Assembly: GCF_025421775.1 (NCBI RefSeq)
Contig: NZ_JAOEFX010000001.1
Location: 248,001-312,000 of the forward strand
Length of the DNA stretch: 64,000 nt
Source of the DNA: Paenarthrobacter aurescens
GTDB lineage: Bacteria; Actinomycetota; Actinomycetes; Actinomycetales; Micrococcaceae
Direction of reading: 5' to 3'
The notes under the pieces: generated by a model
Told to the model about the DNA's origin: nothing
The model's input: the letters and a program-made list of their open reading frames with translations, nothing else
Database searches by the model: none
Translations under genes and position numbers: made by a program
Shown here: positions 58,263 to 64,000 of the stretch, piece by piece
How the letters are laid out: every line of letters starts with the position of its first letter
Numbering within the stretch: position 1 is the first letter of the stretch

Positions 58263-59114
58263 CTATGCGAGGCGCGTGATCTCCACCGAAACGGAGAGTC
58301 CCGAGCCGCCGCCACCGGACAGGATGCCCTTCAGCGGGGGAACATCGCGGTAGTCGCGGCCCCGCGCCACCGTGACGTGGTAGTCGCCTGCGGGCTTGTG
58401 GTTGGTGGGGTCCCAGCTTCGCCATTCCCCGTCCCACCACTCCAGCCAGGCATGTGACTGGCCGGCAACGGTTTCGCCGATGTCGGCCGAGGACCGGGGG
58501 TGGATGTACCCGGAAACGTAGCGGGCGGGGATGCCGCTGCAGCGCAAGGCGCCGATAGCCAGGTGGGCCAGGTCCTGGCACACTCCCTGGCGCTGCGACC
58601 AAGCCTGCTCAGCGTTGGTGGTGACCCCGGTAGTGCCCTTCATGTAGGTCATCTCACCAGCCATCCACGAGAAAACCGCCAGGGCGGCCTCGTGCGGGTT
58701 CTTGCCCTCAACAACGCCCGGGACAATTCCCAGGACTTCCTCCCCGGGCCCGCTGAGCCGGGACTGGGGCAACCAGTCGCTGAACTCGTCCTGGACCTTC
58801 TCCGAGGCAATGACGTCCCAACCAACGATGTCGTCCTCGGTAGCCACCCGTTCGGTGCGATGCACTTCCACGGTGGCTGTCGCGAGGACCTCGAGGCTCT
58901 CGTGGGGCATCTGCATGTCGAATGCCGTGACGCGGGTTCCCCAGTAGTCACGGTAGGTGCTGACGGATGCCTGGTTGGGTGAGACTTTCAGCGAGGATTC
59001 CAGGACCACCTGCTGGCCGTCGGTCAGCGGAGTCATTCTGGCCTCGTTATAGGACAACGTCACGCGACGGTTGTACTTATAGGCCGTTTTATGGACGATG
59101 CTCAGCCGGGTCAT
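58263..59114 (-). CDS. transglutaminase-like cysteine protease domain protein
   Basis: The 283-residue protein has an N-terminal beta domain (SIVHKTAYKYNRRVTLSYNE) of the bacterial transglutaminase N-type. The catalytic domain has the Cys in WSQRQGVCQDLAHLAIGALR, the His in VAGQSHAWLEWWDGEW, and the Asp in WRSWDPTNHKPAGDYHVTVA, so the triad is complete. It may act as a protease or as a peptide ligase. It is coupled (ATGA) to the alpha-E gene. The trio with the ATP-grasp gene is conserved across many bacteria, but its product is unknown. Confidence 0.93.
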   Translation of the reverse strand: MTRLSIVHKTAYKYNRRVTLSYNEARMTPLTDGQQVVLESSLKVSPNQASVSTYRDYWGTRVTAFDMQMPHESLEVLATATVEVHRTERVATEDDIVGWDVIASEKVQDEFSDWLPQSRLSGPGEEVLGIVPGVVEGKNPHEAALAVFSWMAGEMTYMKGTTGVTTNAEQAWSQRQGVCQDLAHLAIGALRCSGIPARYVSGYIHPRSSADIGETVAGQSHAWLEWWDGEWRSWDPTNHKPAGDYHVTVARGRDYRDVPPLKGILSGGGGSGLSVSVEITRLA

Positions 59115-60037
59115 GAAACTTCTCCCACCCAGGCATGCTCATCAGCCTGATTGAAGTACTTACGGGAAATCGCGTCCGACGCCTGCGTTACGGCCTTCTG
59201 CACACGTTCCATGTGCTCAGGCAGTTCGGACATGAGGTCGTCTGTGCGGTGGAACTCAAGGAATGTCCTGGCTTGGCCCACAATGCGGCGGGCATCATTG
59301 ATGAAGCCAACACGCTGCGCAGACGGATCCAACTTGGCAAGGCACTCATCTGCATCGCGCAGCGCGTAAACGATGGAACGCGGAAACAGGCGGTCCAACA
59401 GGAGGAATTCAGCGGCGTGCTGGTCGCCGAACGCAGCCCTGCGCGTGCGGATGAAGGACTCATAGGCGCCTGCACACCGGAGCATGTTGACCCACGACAT
59501 TCCTGCGGACTGGACATCGCGGGTCGAGAGCATGCGGGCCGTCATGTCTGCCCGTTCAAGGGAACGGCCGAGCACCATGAACAACCAGCTTTCGTCGTGG
59601 CTGACGGTGGTGTCCGCAAGGCCGCGCACCATGGCGGTCCGTTCCAGAACCCAGTTGCAGAAGCGGTAAGTCCCCACCACGTCCTTGCGGTGTTGGTTGA
59701 GGCCGTAATAGGTGGTGTTGAGGCTCTCCCAAAGGGACTGTGAGACCGTTTCCCGCGCACGCCGGGCATTCTCCCGCGCTGCACCGAGGGAACCGGCAAT
59801 GGAGGACGCGCTTTGCTTGTCGTACGCCAAAGCATGGAGAAGTTCGGGCAGGCCGAATTCCTCGCTCTGCGGCTTGGCGCCCATCACGGCAAGTAGTTCC
59901 CGGGCGACACTTCGCTGCTCCTCAAGGGGCAGGTGGTTCAGGCGCTCGAGGTGTACATCCAGGATCCTGGAGGTACCGTCGGCGCGTTCTACGTAGCGTC
60001 CGATCCAGAAGAGTGACTCAGCAATACGGCTCAGCAT
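59111..60037 (-). CDS. alpha-E domain protein
   Basis: The all-helical protein has 308 residues from ATG 60037, with GGAGG at good spacing. The longer frame overlaps the ATP-grasp gene. It begins with the family signature MLSRIAESLFWIGRYVERAD, and later has NARRARETVSQSLWESLNTT and SWVNMLRCAGAYESFIRTRR. No catalytic motif is recognised. The family is found beside circularly permuted ATP-grasp and transglutaminase genes and may be a helper or substrate-binding partner. The ATP-grasp gene ends 55 bases upstream. Confidence 0.92.
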   Translation of the reverse strand: MLSRIAESLFWIGRYVERADGTSRILDVHLERLNHLPLEEQRSVARELLAVMGAKPQSEEFGLPELLHALAYDKQSASSIAGSLGAARENARRARETVSQSLWESLNTTYYGLNQHRKDVVGTYRFCNWVLERTAMVRGLADTTVSHDESWLFMVLGRSLERADMTARMLSTRDVQSAGMSWVNMLRCAGAYESFIRTRRAAFGDQHAAEFLLLDRLFPRSIVYALRDADECLAKLDPSAQRVGFINDARRIVGQARTFLEFHRTDDLMSELPEHMERVQKAVTQASDAISRKYFNQADEHAWVGEVS

Positions 60038-60092
60038 GGAACTGCCTCCTTCGCGTGGTGCATATCGAAGTTCAAGTGTTGGTGGATGAGGG

Positions 60093-61649
60093 TCACTGCT
60101 GCTGCTCCGTTTGGCGGTCGCGCCAGTTGCTCTCCACGGGCCATACGGACACCTGTTCACGCACGGTGACGGACTGGCGTGGAATGACTTCCGCGGGCAT
60201 CTGCGGTGAGTTGGCCAGCACCCATGTGTCCTTGGAACCGCCGCCCTGGCTGGAGTTAACGATCAAGGAACCTTCCTTGAGGGCCACGCGGGTGAGGCCG
60301 CCAGGCAGAACCCAGACGTCGTCGCCGTCGTTCACCGCGAAAGGCCGCAGGTCCACGTGGCGAGGTCCGAACCTGTCTCCGGAGAGCGTCGGGACGGTGG
60401 AAAGCTGCAGGACGGGTTGGGCGATCCAACCGCGGGGATCTGCAATGACGCGCTTGCGCAGGGCGTCGAGCTCGTCCTTCGTGGCGTCGGGTCCGATGAC
60501 CAATCCCTTGCCGCCCGAGCCGTCCACCGGCTTGACCACCAGCTCGTCAAGGCGGTCAAGCACATGCTCCCTGGCTTCCTTTTCCTCGAGCCGGAAAGTG
60601 TCGACATTGGCGATGATCGGCTCTTCGTGAAGGTAGTACCGGATCAGGTCAGGCACGTAACTGTACACGAGCTTGTCGTCGGCTACGCCGTTGCCTACTG
60701 CGTTGGCAATGGTCACTCCCCCGGCGCGGGCGGCATTGACCAATCCCGGGCAACCGAGCATGGAATCGGAACGGAACTGGAGCGGGTCCAGGAAATCGTC
60801 ATCAATACGTTTGTAAATGACGTCCACGCGCTGTTCCCCGGCCGTTGTGCGCATGTACACACGGTTGCCGCGGCAAATGAGGTCCCGGCCTTCCACCAGC
60901 TCCACACCCATAAGTCCCGCGAGGAGGGTGTGCTCAAAGTAGGCACTGTTGAAGACGCCCGGGGTGAGGACAACCACCGTGGGATCGTCCACGCCCGCGG
61001 GAGCGGTCTTGCGCAGTGCAGAGAGGAGCCTGCGCGGATACTCTTCCACAGGCCGGATGTGCTGCTGGCCGAAAGCCTCGGGCAGGCCCTTGGCCATGGC
61101 CCGCCGGTTTTCCAGGACGTAGCTGACGCCGGACGGTACGCGGACGTTGTCCTCAAGGACCCGGAAGGTACCCGCGGCGTCGCGTACGACGTCAATGCCC
61201 GAAACATGGACGCGGACGCCGCCGGACGGTTCGAAACCGTGCACTGCCCTGTGGAAGTGGGCGCTGGTTGTGATGAGCTGCCTCGGAATCACCCCATCAG
61301 TTACCACAGCCATCCGACCGTAGACGTCATTCAAGAAGGCTTCGAGTGCTTTGACACGCTGGGCAACACCGCGCTCCAGCACATCCCACTCATCGGCAGG
61401 AATGACACGCGGGACGATATCGAGCGGGAACGGCCGCTCCTCCCCCGCATAGTCGAAGGTCACACCGCGGTCCAGGAAGGTGCGTGCCATGGAGTCGGCA
61501 CGGGCGGTGACGTCCGCCAAGGACAGCTCGCGCAGAGCACCGGAGACCTGACCGTAGGATTTTCTGGCAACGTGGCCCGGGGCAAACATCTCGTCGTAGG
61601 CGCCACTGCGCGCAGCGGCCTCGGAGTAATCCTGGAATAGGTCAGACAT
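60093..61649 (-). CDS. circularly permuted ATP-grasp amidoligase-like protein
   Basis: From ATG 61649 the product has 518 residues (MSDLFQDYSEAAARSGAYDE). The frame upstream reaches 61853 but overlaps the divergent YeiH gene. Motifs of this permuted ATP-grasp group are RVIPADEWDVLERGVAQRVK, EDNVRVPSGVSYVLENRRAM, and the nucleotide-binding LVVKPVDGSGGKGLVIGPDA, followed by PRGWIAQPVLQLSTVPTLSG. The fold predicts ATP-dependent carboxylate-amine ligation, giving an amide or peptide. Substrates are unknown. It is the first gene of the trio. Confidence 0.92.
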   Translation of the reverse strand: MSDLFQDYSEAAARSGAYDEMFAPGHVARKSYGQVSGALRELSLADVTARADSMARTFLDRGVTFDYAGEERPFPLDIVPRVIPADEWDVLERGVAQRVKALEAFLNDVYGRMAVVTDGVIPRQLITTSAHFHRAVHGFEPSGGVRVHVSGIDVVRDAAGTFRVLEDNVRVPSGVSYVLENRRAMAKGLPEAFGQQHIRPVEEYPRRLLSALRKTAPAGVDDPTVVVLTPGVFNSAYFEHTLLAGLMGVELVEGRDLICRGNRVYMRTTAGEQRVDVIYKRIDDDFLDPLQFRSDSMLGCPGLVNAARAGGVTIANAVGNGVADDKLVYSYVPDLIRYYLHEEPIIANVDTFRLEEKEAREHVLDRLDELVVKPVDGSGGKGLVIGPDATKDELDALRKRVIADPRGWIAQPVLQLSTVPTLSGDRFGPRHVDLRPFAVNDGDDVWVLPGGLTRVALKEGSLIVNSSQGGGSKDTWVLANSPQMPAEVIPRQSVTVREQVSVWPVESNWRDRQTEQQQ

Positions 61650-61760
61650 GGGAAACAGGTAATCACCTTTTTGAGTCGGGCGCATTACGCGCTGATTGTG
61701 TCGCAGTTTCCGGGTACCCCCGGTTCGCCTTTCCGTGCCCCCATCCGGCAGGGTTGAGGC

Positions 61761-62807
61761 ATGCCCTTCAACAGTCTTACGCCCCGGCTGTCCCGGCTGG
61801 GGCCCGGGTTGGTCCTGAGCATCGCTGCGACGGGTCTTGCCTTCACCATCCACACGGCGTTTCCTGTGGTCCCGGCCATGACGCTCGCTGTTGCCTTGGG
61901 CTTGCTTTCAGCAAATATACCGGGCACTGCGGCGTTGACAGCGGGGCGCGCCCGCCCGGGCCTCGACTTCGCCGGGAAACACCTCATGCGTGCCGGTATC
62001 GTTTTGCTGGGCCTCAAAGTCAGCATGGGCGATGTTCTCGGCCTGGGGTGGGTGTCACTGCTCCTGATCGCAGGTGTGGTGCTGGTGAGTTTCGCGGGAA
62101 CCTATGGACTGGCGCGCTTGTTGCGTCTACCCGGTGAGGCTGCCCTGCTGATCGCCACGGGTTTTTCCATCTGCGGCGCCTCTGCGATCGGAGCCATGGC
62201 CGCGGTGCGACGTATCAAGCATCAGGACACAGTGCTGCCGGTGGCACTGGTGACTTTGTGCGGCACCCTTGCCATCGGTGTACTTCCCCTCCTCATGCAT
62301 CCGCTGAATCTCAATCCCGAGCAATTCGGGGCCTGGACCGGCGCATCCGTGCATGACGTTGGCCAGGTGGTGGCCACAGCGCAAACCGCCGGAACATCGG
62401 CCCTGGCTGTCGCCGTCGTGGTCAAGTTGACGCGAGTGGTCTTGCTGGCGCCTGTGGCGGCCGCGGCGGGGCTGCACCAACGGTTCGACCATGTGCGGCA
62501 GCGCGCCAAGGGTTCAGCGGACGGGACAGAAGACGAGCGGCGTTTCCCGCCGATCGTCCCGCTGTTCGTCGTCGGATTCCTCGCCATGGTGGCGATCCGT
62601 TCCCTCGGGTGGGCGCCATCTGTGGGGCTTGACGTCGCGGCTGCCGTTCAGGACATTCTCCTGGCGACGGCCCTTTTCGGGCTGGGGTCGGCGGTTCGGA
62701 TACGGACCCTGATCCACACTGGCGGGCGCGCCGTTTTGGTGGCTTTGGGGTCCTGGCTCCTCATCGCCACGCTGGGCCTGGGCGCCGCGTGGATCATGAT
62801 TAGATAG
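61761..62807 (+). CDS. YeiH/UPF0324-family putative exporter
   Basis: The 348-residue membrane protein has about ten hydrophobic segments. The family region ARPGLDFAGKHLMRAGIVLL with GLKVSMGDVLGLG is followed by TGFSICGASAIGAMAAVRRI and SVHDVGQVVATAQTAGTSAL. Members are annotated as putative sulfate exporters, but direct evidence for the substrate is slight. It is divergent from the ATP-grasp gene and lies 4 bases before pepN. Confidence 0.9.
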   Translation: MPFNSLTPRLSRLGPGLVLSIAATGLAFTIHTAFPVVPAMTLAVALGLLSANIPGTAALTAGRARPGLDFAGKHLMRAGIVLLGLKVSMGDVLGLGWVSLLLIAGVVLVSFAGTYGLARLLRLPGEAALLIATGFSICGASAIGAMAAVRRIKHQDTVLPVALVTLCGTLAIGVLPLLMHPLNLNPEQFGAWTGASVHDVGQVVATAQTAGTSALAVAVVVKLTRVVLLAPVAAAAGLHQRFDHVRQRAKGSADGTEDERRFPPIVPLFVVGFLAMVAIRSLGWAPSVGLDVAAAVQDILLATALFGLGSAVRIRTLIHTGGRAVLVALGSWLLIATLGLGAAWIMIR

Positions 62808-62811
62808 CTGT

Positions 62812-64000
62812 GTGTCGAATCACAATCTCTCGCGCGACGAAGCCGCCACCCGTTCAGCCCTGATCACCACCCACAGCTACGACATCACCCTCGATGTCCG
62901 CGATGCGGCAGATCCCGCAGTCGCCGGGTACCCGAGTACCAGCACCCTCACTTTCTCGGCCGAGCCTGGCTCGGCCACGTTCCTGGATTTCATCGGCGGC
63001 GGCGTGCAGTCAGTGGTCCTGAACGGCCAGGCGCTTGATGCCGGCAACGTCGTGGACAGGGACAGGATCATCCTGGAAGGCCTCGCTGCCGAGAACACGG
63101 TGACGGTGACCGGTACGGCACTCTACAGCCGTTCGGGCGAAGGAATGCACCGCTTCGTGGATCCGGCCGACGGCCAGTGCTACCTCTACACACAGTACGA
63201 ACCGGCGGACAGCCGCCGCGTGTTCGCCAACTTTGAACAGCCCGACCTCAAAGCCGAATTCACCTTCCATGTGATCGCTCCGGCCAACTGGCAGGTCGCT
63301 TCCAACGGAGTTGAAGCCGCGCGGGCACCTTTGGCCACTGACCCGGCGGTTGCGCAATGGGATTTCGCCACAACCAAGCGCATGTCCACCTACATCACCA
63401 CCGTGCTCGCCGGGCCCTACTTCAAGGCCACAGATCACTGGGGAGCAACGCTCGACGACGGTACGCGCCTTGACGTGCCACTGGCACTTTTTTGCCGCGC
63501 CTCGTTGGCGGACTCATTCGATACCGATGAACTGTTCCGGCTGACCAAGAGCGGTTTGGCCTTCTTCAACGACCTCTTCGGCTACCCCTATCCGTGGGGC
63601 AAATACGATCAGGCGTTCGTGCCGGAATACAACCTGGGAGCCATGGAAAACCCGGGATTGGTGACCTTCACGGAAAAATACGTCTATGCCTCCCGCGCTA
63701 CTGATGCCCAGTACCAGGCCCGTGCCAACACCCTCATGCACGAGATGGCACACATGTGGTTCGGTGACCTCGTCACCATGAACTGGTGGGACGACCTGTG
63801 GCTTAAGGAATCCTTCGCTGACTACATGGGGACACTGGGGGTGGACCGCGCCACGGATTGGGATACAGCCTGGGTGAACTTTGCCAGCAAACGCAAAGCC
63901 TGGGCCTATGTGCAGGACCAGCTGCCCACTACACACCCCATTGTGGCCGACATCCCTGACCTCGAGGCAGCCAAACAGAACTTTGACGGCATCACCTACG
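62812..64000 (+). CDS. pepN: aminopeptidase N (partial, C-terminus outside window)
   Basis: This is an M1-family zinc aminopeptidase. GTG 62812 opens a frame that runs off the window after about 396 residues. The exopeptidase motif GAMEN is at about residue 276. The zinc site is HEMAHMWFGDL at 310-320, with the third ligand Glu333 in LWLKESFADYMG. The N-terminal beta domain (THSYDITLDVRDAADPAVAG, YTQYEPADSRRVFANFEQPD) is typical. It removes N-terminal residues from peptides in the cytoplasm. It could digest proteasome products, but that link is only an idea. Confidence 0.95.
   Translation, partial: MSNHNLSRDEAATRSALITTHSYDITLDVRDAADPAVAGYPSTSTLTFSAEPGSATFLDFIGGGVQSVVLNGQALDAGNVVDRDRIILEGLAAENTVTVTGTALYSRSGEGMHRFVDPADGQCYLYTQYEPADSRRVFANFEQPDLKAEFTFHVIAPANWQVASNGVEAARAPLATDPAVAQWDFATTKRMSTYITTVLAGPYFKATDHWGATLDDGTRLDVPLALFCRASLADSFDTDELFRLTKSGLAFFNDLFGYPYPWGKYDQAFVPEYNLGAMENPGLVTFTEKYVYASRATDAQYQARANTLMHEMAHMWFGDLVTMNWWDDLWLKESFADYMGTLGVDRATDWDTAWVNFASKRKAWAYVQDQLPTTHPIVADIPDLEAAKQNFDGITY

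Overview
This window is a stretch of chromosome from a high-GC actinobacterium, most probably a member of the Micrococcaceae close to Arthrobacter or Paenarthrobacter. The evidence is a complete Pup-proteasome locus, a mycothiol ligase gene (mshC), a PafB-PafC fusion, actinobacterial-type glycogen genes and frequent GTG starts. The genus assignment is an inference from gene content. I see no insertion sequence, phage, CRISPR array or rRNA. Coding density is very high, and no gap between genes exceeds 300 bases. The longest are 45753-46019, which holds a tRNA promoter, and 42462-42716, the head of the polysaccharide operon plus one terminator.

Region 1 (1-16670, all on the minus strand) is the protein quality-control block. 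Transcription runs from trmI and the ARC/Mpa ATPase through dop, pup, prcB, prcA and pafA. It continues into two FKBP-type prolyl isomerases, then, after a strong hairpin, into a fused pafBC regulator, a small membrane protein, tatA, tatC, a Ski2-like helicase (HelY type) and an amidohydrolase cut by the window edge. Every core part of pupylation is present: tagger (Pup), deamidase (Dop), ligase (PafA), unfoldase (ARC) and 20S core (PrcA/PrcB).

Region 2 (16785-22884) holds a site-2 protease with its HAD-phosphatase neighbour, a PAC2-family protein, mshC, uppP (undecaprenyl-diphosphate recycling) and an aldo/keto reductase.

Region 3 (22892-42461) is a surface polysaccharide locus of about 20 kb. 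It has the dTDP-L-rhamnose genes rmlA, rmlB and a fused rmlC-rmlD, then a three-module glycosyltransferase of about 925 residues. Facing these is a long minus-strand operon: initiating sugar transferase, Gfo/Idh oxidoreductase, NAD-dependent epimerase, DegT aminotransferase, NeuD-type acyltransferase, GT2, Wzx-like flippase, WsaF-like GT4, Wzy-like polymerase, Wzz-like chain-length protein and a secreted protein of unknown function. Seven consecutive junctions in it are four-base stop/start overlaps. The set suggests a rhamnose-containing, lipid-linked polymer that also carries an acylated amino sugar.

Region 4 (42717-53838) contains two small conserved proteins, an acyl-CoA dehydrogenase, an M20 peptidase, tRNA-Leu(GAG), an alpha/beta hydrolase, a lipid module (MaoC hydratase, FabG4-like reductase, thiolase) divergent from a TetR regulator with a clear palindromic operator, and an acyl-CoA oxidase-like gene.

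Region 5 (53960-64000) has divergent glgA and glgC, an atypical SDR protein with a zinc-ribbon-like N-terminus and no canonical catalytic tyrosine, and a 52-bp perfect palindrome between convergent genes. It ends with the poorly understood ATP-grasp/alpha-E/transglutaminase trio, a YeiH-family exporter and the start of aminopeptidase N.
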